From assembly GCF_024707545.1 (NCBI RefSeq), contig NZ_CP062229.1:5437501-5501500 (forward strand): a DNA stretch of 64,000 bases, read 5' to 3'. The DNA comes from Mesorhizobium onobrychidis. GTDB taxonomy: Bacteria; Pseudomonadota; Alphaproteobacteria; Rhizobiales; Rhizobiaceae. The translations under genes were made by a program, and so were the position numbers. The notes below the pieces were generated by a model. It was not told where the DNA came from, did no database searches, and worked only from the letters and a program-made list of their open reading frames with translations. Shown here piece by piece: positions 55,032 through 63,142 of this stretch. Every line of letters begins with the position of its first letter. Position 1 is the first letter of the stretch.

Positions 55032-56402
55032 ATGACCAAAGACTTCGACAGCGGCGGTATCGCACGGCTAGCAGGCCGGCTTAAGGGCGAGTTGGTGCTG
55101 CCGGGCGATGCGGCCTACGAGCAGTCGCGCCGCGTCTGGAACGGAGCGGTCGACAAGCACCCCGCAGCCATCGCGTATTGCCTCTGCACTCCGGACGTCG
55201 TGGCGTCCCTGTGCGAGGCACGGGAGGCGAACCTGCCCGTCTCGGTCCGCAGTGGCGGACACAACGTCGCTGGGAAAGCGGTCGCCGAGGGCGGCCTTGT
55301 GATCGACCTGTCGCGCATGAAGAGCCGCGTGATCGACGAACGCCGCCGCACGATCCTGTCCGATGCGGGCCTAACCCTGGCCGAGTTCGACGGCGCGACG
55401 CAGACCTTAGGGCTGGCCACCACCATGGGGGTGAATGGAACCACCGGGATCGCCGGGCTGACGCTGGGCGGAGGTTTCGGCAAGCTGGGGCGACGGTTCG
55501 GGTTGGCCTGTGACAACCTGATCTCGGCCGAGGTCGTCACCGCCGGCGGGCAGGTACTGCGCGTTTCCGCCGAAGAGAATGCGGACCTCTTCTGGGGTCT
55601 CAGAGGCGGCGGCGGCAACTTTGGAATCGTTACCGCATTTGAGTACCAGCTGCACCCGATCGGCACGGAGGTGGTGTCGGGTTCGATCGCTTTTCCATGG
55701 CTCCGCGCGCGCGAGGCGGTCCGATTGTTCTGGAATTTCGCGGTCACCGCGCCGGACGATTTGAACATAGACGGGGCACTATTCACATTGAACGGCGAGC
55801 GTATGTTCGGCATCTCGGTCTTCCATGTCGGACCCACGGAACGGGCGCGGCGGATGCTGGCACCGCTTCTCAGCGGGGCCGAGAAGCTGGGCGCGCAGCC
55901 GCGTGTGGCAAGGCTGCCCTACCGGCAGGTGCAGACAGGAGGCGATGCCACCTTTCCCAAGGGGCGGCGCTACTTCTGGAAGGCGCAGTTCATGCGCGAC
56001 CTCCCGGACGAAGCGATCGACGTGCTGCTAGACCACTACCCGCGAGCGTCCTCATCCGGTGCCTTGACGGTGTTCCAGCAGGTTGGCGGCGCCATCTCCC
56101 GCGTGCCGGTCGGCGCGACAGCCTATGTAAACCGCGACGCACAGTTCGACTGCTTCCCGGTCGCAATTTGGGACGATCCCGCAGAAGATGCTGCGCATGC
56201 CGCCTGGGTCCGCGACATGTGCGCAGCACTTGCGCCATTCTCGACCGGGGGCGTCTATGTCAACAACCTCGGAGACGAGGGGCCGGCCCGAGTTCGCGCC
56301 GCCTATGGCGTGAACTGGACGCGGCTGTCAGAATTGAAGGCGGCTTACGATCCCGACAACGTATTCTCGGGGAACCAGAACATCCCGGCGGCGCGTTTGT
56401 AA
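55032..56402 (+). CDS. FAD-linked oxidase, berberine-bridge type
   Basis: 456 residues. The FAD domain has SVRSGGHNVAGKAVAEGG near residue 75 with the histidine that can carry covalent FAD, then ATTMGVNGTTGIAGLTLGGGFG near 130 and LFWGLRGGGGNFGIVTAFEY near 190. The C-terminus YGVNWTRLSELKAAYDPDNV is the BBE domain. The cysteine that makes a second FAD bond in fungal and plant BBE enzymes is absent at GVNGTTGIAG, so flavin is at most singly bonded. Substrate may be a sugar, lactone or aromatic compound. Confidence 0.9.
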   Translation: MTKDFDSGGIARLAGRLKGELVLPGDAAYEQSRRVWNGAVDKHPAAIAYCLCTPDVVASLCEAREANLPVSVRSGGHNVAGKAVAEGGLVIDLSRMKSRVIDERRRTILSDAGLTLAEFDGATQTLGLATTMGVNGTTGIAGLTLGGGFGKLGRRFGLACDNLISAEVVTAGGQVLRVSAEENADLFWGLRGGGGNFGIVTAFEYQLHPIGTEVVSGSIAFPWLRAREAVRLFWNFAVTAPDDLNIDGALFTLNGERMFGISVFHVGPTERARRMLAPLLSGAEKLGAQPRVARLPYRQVQTGGDATFPKGRRYFWKAQFMRDLPDEAIDVLLDHYPRASSSGALTVFQQVGGAISRVPVGATAYVNRDAQFDCFPVAIWDDPAEDAAHAAWVRDMCAALAPFSTGGVYVNNLGDEGPARVRAAYGVNWTRLSELKAAYDPDNVFSGNQNIPAARL

Positions 56403-56825
56403 CGGCCGTCGCATCTCGTCCCTGTTTGTCACCCACCCGGCATTTGCGGCGTCAGCGGACTGCGGGATTGTCGCCACGCTGCTCAATGCCCCCAACAGCG
56501 CAAGGTCAGGTTTGGGTCAGTAACGCTGGTTGCGGTGAGCGTCGGCTATCGGGCAGCGAAATGGGCTGATGAAGGGCGGCTTCGGGTCAACTCACGACGA
56601 TAGTCCGCCGACCCAAAGCGGAAGTTCGCTTCCGCTCAGTCGAACTCACGCCCATGACCCATCGGTGACCTTCATTGTCCGCATTGTGAACGGCAGCAAT
56701 GCTGACCCAATGCGGACACAACTCGCAGACACCGGGGAAGCGAAACTAAGGATAGCCAATGTGCTTAAGCAGCGGACGCCCAACTAGTGGGCTTTTGAGC
56801 AGGTGGCCATGCCGCCGAATGCCTC
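56403..56825. other. Intergenic stretch of about 420 bases
   Basis: No gene supported between the BBE oxidase and the OsmC gene (convergent). A plus-strand frame at 56569-56787 has no recognisable motif. Several short direct words (for example CGGACACAAC, TGACCCAATGC) hint at eroded sequence but no clear element is seen. Confidence 0.35.
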
Positions 56826-57275
56826 TCAAGTGACGACCTGGATTTCCGTCTTCACGGAATTGGCAATGAAGCACTGTTCATGCGCCGAGTGGTGCAGTTC
56901 CGCTTCTGTTGCGGCGGTTGGCGTTTCCCCGGCGTAGACAATGGTCGGATTGAGATCAACGCGGCTGACCACTAATCGTCCGTCCACCTTCTCCATCATG
57001 CCGACCGCCTTGTCGGTATAACTGTCCACGACGATCCCCTGGGGCGCCGCGATCGAGAGAAAGGTCAACATGTGGCAGCTGGAAATCGCCGCGATGTAAG
57101 CCTCCTCTGGGTCGACGTTGGCCTCCACTGAATAAGGAAGCGGAACGATATGCGGCGAAGCGGATGCCGGCACCACTTGGCCTCCGTCGAAGCGCCAGAT
57201 GTGTGCGCGGCTGTAGCGCTTGTCGGTGAATACCGCTCCTTCTCGCTCCCAGTGCACTTCGACGGTCATTTTCAT
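56826..57275 (-). CDS. OsmC/Ohr-family peroxiredoxin-like protein
   Basis: 149 residues from the ATG at 57275 (MKMTVEVHWEREGAVFTDKR). The two reactive cysteines are in AISSCHMLTFLSI near residue 80 and HEQCFIANSVKTEI near residue 140, with the EEAYIAA helix before the first. Such enzymes reduce organic hydroperoxides. Its ATG overlaps the GntR stop by 4 nt, so the two are translated together and GntR likely controls both. Confidence 0.92.
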   Translation of the reverse strand: MKMTVEVHWEREGAVFTDKRYSRAHIWRFDGGQVVPASASPHIVPLPYSVEANVDPEEAYIAAISSCHMLTFLSIAAPQGIVVDSYTDKAVGMMEKVDGRLVVSRVDLNPTIVYAGETPTAATEAELHHSAHEQCFIANSVKTEIQVVT

Positions 57276-57901
57276 GATTGATCCTTTGTCGGAATGGAAA
57301 GAAGTCTTGCAGTCGTCTGGGTCAGATGGCAGCGAAGATGCTGCGCCGCAGCGTCGAGATCGCGCCTCGTACAAGCGGCAACGATCGCCGCGTGTTCCTC
57401 GAAGAAATCGATTCGCTCCTGGGCGCCACGCCCTTGGTGAAGGGTTGACCGCCGGGATTCTCGTCGAAGGTCTCCGACGGCCTTAAGCAATCGAGTGTTC
57501 GAGCAACCGCTGTACAGGGCGAGGTGAAACCGTTGGTCGAGCTCCAGAATCTGCGACGGATCGTACTCCGCGAACAGCTCGTCGTTGAGCCTCTCAGCCT
57601 TACGCAAGGCGGAAGGCTGAAGCCCCGGCAGCGACTGCTCCAAGGCAGCGACCTCCAAAATGGCCCGAAGTTCGCAAAGTTCGGTCGCCTCCCGTTCTGA
57701 GAGGATCGCCACTGCCAGGCTTCGATCGGGTCGCCGCACGACCAAGCCACTTCCGAGCAAGCGGTCCAGGGCCTGTCTGACTGGCTGGCGGCTCACTCCG
57801 AAACGCTCGGCGATCGATTCCTGCTTGAGAACCGAACCTGGTGCCAATTCACCTGACTCAATCTCGTCTTGCAGCTCGCTAAAAATCGATTTTGGATCCA
57901 T
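57272..57901 (-). CDS. GntR-family (FCD) transcriptional regulator
   Basis: 209 residues from the ATG at 57901 (MDPKSIFSELQDEIES); an in-frame ATG at 57937 lies upstream of the palindrome. The winged helix has ESIAERFGVSRQPVRQALDRL and the FCD domain starts LCELRAILEVAALEQS, with Asp/His metal ligands in QRFHLAL and EEHAAIVAA. Its start codon lies in the middle of a 22-bp perfect palindrome, which suggests autorepression. The gene overlaps osmC-like downstream by 4 nt. Confidence 0.92.
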   Translation of the reverse strand: MDPKSIFSELQDEIESGELAPGSVLKQESIAERFGVSRQPVRQALDRLLGSGLVVRRPDRSLAVAILSEREATELCELRAILEVAALEQSLPGLQPSALRKAERLNDELFAEYDPSQILELDQRFHLALYSGCSNTRLLKAVGDLRRESRRSTLHQGRGAQERIDFFEEHAAIVAACTRRDLDAAAQHLRCHLTQTTARLLSIPTKDQS

Positions 57902-57911
57902 GGATCCAAAA
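57890..57911. promoter_or_regulatory. 22-bp perfect palindrome over the GntR start codon
   Basis: The half-site TTTTGGATCCA at 57890-57900 is followed directly by its exact complement TGGATCCAAAA at 57901-57911; each half contains the core GGATCC. The GntR start codon (positions 57899-57901 on the minus strand) lies at its centre. It is a strong candidate operator for GntR autoregulation. Confidence 0.7.
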
Positions 57912-58029
57912 CAGCATGATATTCCGGAGTTGGTCAAGCTCTAATCAGCTTCAACCGTTTTCCTGCAAAGTGGCATTCCCGCTTTTCCGCTCAAGCGCAG
58001 GAACAGAGTAATGAGTTGCTTTGCGCCGA

Positions 58030-58517
58030 TTTCGGCCATCACACGACTACAAGCGGCACGGCACAACCACGCTCTTCGCTGCCGTCAACGTGCTGGACGG
58101 CACGGTCATCGCGCAGAACATGCAGCGCCACCGCCATCAGGAGTTCATCCGCTTCCTCAACCGCATCGAGCGCGAGGTGCCGGCAGACAGGCAATCCATG
58201 TGATACTCGACAATTTCGCCGCGCACAAAAAAGACAAGGTCCGCGCCTGGCTCGACCGCCACCCGCGCTGGACCTTCCATTTCACCCCAACATCCTGCTC
58301 CTGGCTCAACGCCGTCGAGGGCTTCTTCGCCAAACTCACCCGGCGCAGGCTCAAGCACGGCGTCTTCCATTCCGTTGTCGATCTTCAGGCCGCCATCAAC
58401 CGCTTCATCCGCGAATACAATGCCGAGAACCCGCGACCATTCATCTGGAAAGCCAACCCCGATGACATCGTCGCCGCCCGAAACCGCGGGTTCCAAACGT
58501 TGGAATCAATCCACTAG
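58030..58517 (+). mobile_element. IS630-family transposase remnant
   Basis: The C-terminal half of an IS630-type DDE transposase is readable: [20 protein letters not shown] in one frame, then after a one-base slip near 58195 the sequence [20 protein letters not shown] (catalytic Asp), TPTSCSWLNAVEGFFAKLTR (catalytic Glu) and FIREYNAENPRPFIWKANPD to the stop at 58517. The N-terminal half with the HTH is missing and no flanking inverted repeats were identified. Confidence 0.85.
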
Positions 58518-58684
58518 GTCGTGAGGCACGTACCTTCGAAAGGATGAATTCGGCTCTCAAAGGACGAACTTACAATCCCCGTCGGCGGCCTCTAAACTCA
58601 CTTTGACGCGCTCTGCCCAAAAACGGGTCTCCTTGCTGAGATCGCAATGCGCAACGCAAGAGATCACTTCTCGAAGGCTATCAA

Positions 58685-59740
58685 ATGAGTGATTTCGACT
58701 TACGAAGGCCCAACGCTCTAAGCTTCTTCCGGCTACTCTTTGCGTCGCTTGTTATTATATCCCACTCGCCGGAACTTATAGATGGGAACTCGAATCGTGA
58801 GGTTCTGAAGAACATCTTCGGTACGTTGACCTCCGGCCAGGTGGCTGTTTACGGCTTCTTCTTCATTAGTGGCTTCCTCGTGCTCGACAGCGCTATGCGA
58901 AGCAGCATCTACGCCTTCATGTCCAGACGTGTACTTCGTATCGTTCCGGGATTTGTTGTGGCATACTTGATCAGCATTAGTCTGGTATTTTGGCTGGGAG
59001 GTGGTGACTTTGATGAACTATCTCCGAGCCAGTGGGCGGCTAAGCTTTCCAAAATGGCGCTCTTGCTGAACCCGGCGCAGGTAGGATCGGCGTTTGCCGG
59101 GTCCCATGCACCAGATGTTAATGGATCACTATGGACTATTGCATACGAGTTTCGCTGTTATGTGCTTGTGGCAGTCGTGGTATTCTGTCTCGGTCGCGCC
59201 ACGCTTGTCTTTTCGATCATGTCAGTTTCACTGGCAATAATCCTGGTTAGTTCCATTTCGCAAGGTGTCTACTTTCGCTACGATCTTGGAAACTTTGAGC
59301 CCATCGGTAACGTGGACGATGCCGTACGTTTTACGATGATATTTTCCATTGGGGCGTTGTTTCAGCTGCTCAAGGAGAATGTGAGGAGGAGCAATCGGGT
59401 AGCGCTTTTGTGCTGTATCCTTCTCATAGGCGGGATGTGCTCGGAACGGCTAGCGCCCCTCGCAGTGGGCGTGTTTGGAGGTTATCTGCTCCTGTATTTG
59501 GCGTTTCTAAACGAGAGCAGCGTCTTAAATTCGATTAACCGAAGGAATGATATATCGTACGGCGTGTATCTCTACGCATGGCCGATTCAGAAGCTACTGA
59601 TCATGTATGTTCCGGCAATCACGCCTATGCAGCTAACGATCTTGACCTTGCCTATAGCAGTCTGCGCGGGCTTTCTCAGCTGGCATCTTGTTGAGAAACG
59701 CGCGATCCATATGCGGCTGCCGATCCTCCGCACTGCATAA
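58685..59740 (+). CDS. Acyltransferase family 3 (OafA-like) membrane protein
   Basis: 351 residues. The N-terminal pattern ALSFFRLLFASLVIISHSPE contains the catalytic histidine of Acyl_transf_3, and VAVYGFFFISGFLVLDSAMR follows near residue 60; nine or ten membrane spans run to the C-terminus (YGVYLYAWPIQKLLIMYVPA). It likely acetylates a surface sugar. The A+T content is higher than nearby genes. It is a different paralogue from the one at 15662. Confidence 0.9.
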   Translation: MSDFDLRRPNALSFFRLLFASLVIISHSPELIDGNSNREVLKNIFGTLTSGQVAVYGFFFISGFLVLDSAMRSSIYAFMSRRVLRIVPGFVVAYLISISLVFWLGGGDFDELSPSQWAAKLSKMALLLNPAQVGSAFAGSHAPDVNGSLWTIAYEFRCYVLVAVVVFCLGRATLVFSIMSVSLAIILVSSISQGVYFRYDLGNFEPIGNVDDAVRFTMIFSIGALFQLLKENVRRSNRVALLCCILLIGGMCSERLAPLAVGVFGGYLLLYLAFLNESSVLNSINRRNDISYGVYLYAWPIQKLLIMYVPAITPMQLTILTLPIAVCAGFLSWHLVEKRAIHMRLPILRTA

Positions 59741-59749
59741 TTCGGCTGT

Positions 59750-60329
59750 CGTTGGGCCGGTGCCCATGTTTCAAGACGACCTCGGTCGAAGCCGACGGCT
59801 CCGCCCGTCGGATAGACGCGGTTTCGCTCGCCGGACCGCCAGCACATGCTCGACGTGCCAGTTCCCATTGGCGTAGGAGGCGGGCAGAATGGTTACCCAT
59901 AGTCCATCGATGCCATAAACGACGCGATCGCCCGGGCCTTGCGCTGAAGCCCTCGCGCCTGGCGTCGTCGAGCTCATAGATCACCTGTGGGCGGTGCGCA
60001 CTTAGGACCGACCGCTTCGGCGAACACACAGATGGTGTCGAACCTGTTGGGCCGAGCGCTCTGCTCAATCGCGGCAGCGCTTTGCGGCACCGGTTCAAAT
60101 GCGTAGACGCGCCCTGCCGCCCCCACGCGGGCGCGGCGCAATCGATGTCGTAGACATACGTCACCTGCGTTCAGGTTCGATGCAAGTGGCTGCTGGACCG
60201 GCGGCTCGTAGGCGCCCCGCGCAAAATCTGGGTCGCCGCTCGCGTTACGATCCTGAGGCCACCCGCCTCGCCACCAGCAATGCGTTGCGATTTGGAGAAC
60301 AGATTGCGGAGCGTTACAGCCAGGTTCAC
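59750..60329 (-). pseudogene. FkbM-family methyltransferase, multiply frameshifted
   Basis: From a GTG at 60329 with GAAGGAGG upstream the frame reads VNLAVTLRNLFSKSQRIAGG then LRIVTRAATQILRGA; the continuation in another frame is YEPPVQQPLASNLNAGDV, and after the degraded SAM loop GRVYAFEPVPQSAAAIEQSA and RFDTICVFAEAVGP are typical FkbM motifs. The rest to about 59750 is not readable as a protein. At least two frameshifts and the loss of the C-terminus make it dead. Extent of the 3' end is a guess. Confidence 0.55.
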
Positions 60330-60541
60330 TCGGCCTCCTTCACTCCGCCCTTTGGGCTGGGTGCACCTGACGGCCGTTAGGGAAGAGAACGGCGGGCCTG
60401 ACGGGCCCATTCAATCCGACATGGGTTGGCCGTAGACCGATACGCTCACCGGGTTGAGCGCTACGCTGAGGGTCGCCGCATGCGCATCACATCGGCCTAC
60501 AAGCTGCGAGGCACTTGGCGATCGCCGCCCACCGCCAAGGC

Positions 60542-61831
60542 TCAATGGCTCACGATCTTTGTGGAAACATGGACCGGCGTGCCTGGGCGCAGTTTCTGAT
60601 AGACGGACTTGAGCCGTTCTGCGCGCGCCTCCCACGAATACAGCTCGACGGCACGATTGCGCCCTTCGCTTCCCATTTCGCTTGCCCGGACCGTATCCTC
60701 CAGCATCGTGATCAATGCCTGAGCGAGCTCGCCAGGAGCATCGACTTCGACCAGCATCCCGGTGCTGCCAGCTAGAATGGATTCACACATCCCGCCCACG
60801 CGCGTTCCCACCACCGGTATCCCGCAGGCCATGCCCTCCACGACCGATATTCCGAAGCTCTCGCTGAGTGACGGATTCACCACAATGTCGGCCTCATGGT
60901 ACGTCGCTACGAGGTCCTTGTGGGGCACGTTGCCCACGAAGTGAACTCGATCACGTAACCCGTGGCTCTCGATGAGTTCCTCTAAGTGTTCCCGATATTT
61001 GCAATTGCCCCAGCGATCGTAGAAACGGCTCAACGCGGTAACCCGCGGATCCGACGAGAGGCTGGTCAGGAAATCCGCCGGAAGCGGAGAATGCGGCCCT
61101 GCGATCCGAAGTTCCACGTCCGCGAACCTGGCCGCAACCTCACTGAAGGCCTCGATCAGTGTGTGAAGCCCCTTCTCTGGCGACACCCGCCCAACGAACA
61201 GGATGACACGTCGGGTTCTGGTGGATGCGGAAGCCCGCTGCTCGCTCGGCCGAAAGTAAGAAACGTCCACGCCATTACCGACAGTGGCAACGACGCCAGG
61301 ATAGTCCGGGAATGCAGAACGAAAGGTCCTTGCGATGTGGTCGCTGACGGCGACCACCGCATCCACCACCTTGAGCTGACGGGCCACCTGATCGCGGTCA
61401 CGCTGTGACAGCCACTCACACTGCATCTCAAGCACGAGCCGATGAGATGAGCTGGCTGCCTTCAGTTCCCGGCACCATGCCCAGTAATTCATCAAATGGA
61501 CGATATCTGGTTGATCGACGGCGAGGTAGCGACGAACCTTGTTACGATATTGCGAGTGGTCATCGGCCTTCCGATCCAGCCGCAGCCAGCGCGCCAGGCG
61601 CGGAAACTGGTGGATGATCCGCTGCAGCGCGCGGTCACGCCGCGCCGCAGCCCGCCGCACCGCGAACGGCAGGTCCGCGGGCACCGTGTCGTCTCGATAA
61701 TGCTTGCCATAGAGCGTAATCTGCAGGCCCTCGCCGAGCCGCAGCGCCGTATTGTAGACGATCAGACCGATTGAGTTTTGAACAGGCGGAAAAAGTCTAT
61801 CGTACGGCTGACCGACGTATACGAGCTTCAT
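60542..61831 (-). CDS. Glycosyltransferase family 4
   Basis: 429 residues from the ATG at 61831 (MKLVYVGQPYDRLFPPVQ). The N-terminal half has the glycan-acceptor Rossmann fold; the C-terminal half has VILFVGRVSPEKGLHTLIEA near residue 225 and the GT4 signature NPSLSESFGISVVEGMACGI with the E-x7-E near residue 325. Donor is probably a nucleotide hexose. It lies 23 nt after the epimerase on the same strand, so the two form an operon, likely for a cell-surface glycan. Confidence 0.92.
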   Translation of the reverse strand: MKLVYVGQPYDRLFPPVQNSIGLIVYNTALRLGEGLQITLYGKHYRDDTVPADLPFAVRRAAARRDRALQRIIHQFPRLARWLRLDRKADDHSQYRNKVRRYLAVDQPDIVHLMNYWAWCRELKAASSSHRLVLEMQCEWLSQRDRDQVARQLKVVDAVVAVSDHIARTFRSAFPDYPGVVATVGNGVDVSYFRPSEQRASASTRTRRVILFVGRVSPEKGLHTLIEAFSEVAARFADVELRIAGPHSPLPADFLTSLSSDPRVTALSRFYDRWGNCKYREHLEELIESHGLRDRVHFVGNVPHKDLVATYHEADIVVNPSLSESFGISVVEGMACGIPVVGTRVGGMCESILAGSTGMLVEVDAPGELAQALITMLEDTVRASEMGSEGRNRAVELYSWEARAERLKSVYQKLRPGTPVHVSTKIVSH

Positions 61832-61854
61832 GTCACTCCCCACCGTCAGCTCGT

Positions 61855-62817
61855 TCAGGCGACTCTTCTAAGTGCAGGGCGGTCTTCCGGTCGGGAGAGG
61901 TGGTCGGCGAGGCGGCGAATGCCCTCTTCGAGCGGCACCAGGGGACGGTTCAATATAGCCTTCATCTTGTTCGTGTCAGGACAGCGGCGCGTCATGTCGC
62001 CCTCCGCAAGGGGCGGTCGGAATTCCAACTTCGATGACGAGCCCAGCACTTCGATGACAAACTCGGCCAGCTGTCGAATGCTCATTTCCACGTCGCTGCC
62101 AACGTTGATCACTTCGTTCTCGTGCGCGCGCGTTCGATGAACCGCGATGCAAGCGTCAACCGTGTCGTCGACATAGCAGAAGGTGCGGGTCTGAGAACCG
62201 TCCCCGTAAATCGTCAGGGGCTCGCCGCGCTGGGCTGCACGCACAAATCGCGGCAGAACGAAATCCTCGCTCTGACGTGGTCCGTAGGTGTTGAAGAAGC
62301 GAAAAATGGTAAATGGCAGTCCAAACTCACGCTGAAAAGTGCGCAGATAGACCTCTCCAAGATTCTTCACCACTGCATACGGCAGACGTGAGTTAAGCGG
62401 CGTGGTGCTCTCGTTTTGAGGAAACTCGAAAGGCTCGCCATACACCTCCGATGACGAAGCGAAGTAGACACGCTCGGCGCCGGTGTTCTTGCATAGCCTC
62501 AGCACGTTCTCGATACCGGTGATGTCGCGCAGCACGAGCAACGGATTTGCCAAAGTCCGCTGCACACCGACCACGGCTGCGAAATGGAAGACGTGGGTGA
62601 AATGGAAGCGGTAGAACAACGATGAGATGTCGTCGAAATCGTTCGCATCCGCCTTTACCACGGTCAGATTGCCCGCGTCTATTTGTACCTTGTCTCGACT
62701 TCCGGTCGACAGGTTGTCAGCGACGACCACCTGGGTCTGAGGTAGCTTGACCAACGCGCGAGTGAGGGCACTGCCGATATTGCCCGCTCCACCAGTTACC
62801 AGGATCGATTGCGTCAT
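61855..62817 (-). CDS. NAD-dependent nucleotide-sugar epimerase/dehydratase
   Basis: 320 residues from the ATG at 62817 (MTQSILVTGGAGNIGSALTR). The NAD motif GGAGNIGS, the core FHFAAVVGVQRT near residue 90, the catalytic Ser at ASSSEVYGEP and Tyr-Lys in LPYAVVKNLGEVYLR near 155, and FFNTYGPRQ are all those of extended SDRs of the UDP-glucose 4-epimerase/dTDP-glucose dehydratase type. The exact reaction is not determined. It heads a minus-strand operon with the GT4 gene and is divergent from the dehydrogenase at 63143. Confidence 0.92.
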   Translation of the reverse strand: MTQSILVTGGAGNIGSALTRALVKLPQTQVVVADNLSTGSRDKVQIDAGNLTVVKADANDFDDISSLFYRFHFTHVFHFAAVVGVQRTLANPLLVLRDITGIENVLRLCKNTGAERVYFASSSEVYGEPFEFPQNESTTPLNSRLPYAVVKNLGEVYLRTFQREFGLPFTIFRFFNTYGPRQSEDFVLPRFVRAAQRGEPLTIYGDGSQTRTFCYVDDTVDACIAVHRTRAHENEVINVGSDVEMSIRQLAEFVIEVLGSSSKLEFRPPLAEGDMTRRCPDTNKMKAILNRPLVPLEEGIRRLADHLSRPEDRPALRRVA

Positions 62818-63142
62818 AATGCCCACCTCAACCGAACAGTTTAATCGACTGACGCAATGTGCGTCCCTTCGCCAAACGCGGCATCTTCGATCTCGCGAGC
62901 GAAGGTGGCTCCCAGATCCTTTAGGACGTCGCTTGAAAGTTAAATGTGGCAGCGCAAGATTTATTTGACAACGTGGCTTGGGGTAAGCACTTTGGCTGTT
63001 CTCCCAATGGTGCAATCCATGCTATTTTCAGCTCTGGGGTTGGCTAAGCGCATACATTTTGCTGATTGCTGTGAACTGCTTCCCCGCGGTAATTGAGGCG
63101 ATCCTTTATTGTCGACATTGAAGCGAAAGTTGCCAGCATCTC
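62818..63142. promoter_or_regulatory. Divergent intergenic region, 325 bases
   Basis: Lies between the epimerase (minus) and nucleotide-sugar dehydrogenase (plus) starts and should carry both promoters. A TTGACA occurs at 62965-62970 on the plus strand, but no good -10 match follows at normal spacing. Nothing else is recognised. Confidence 0.4.
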
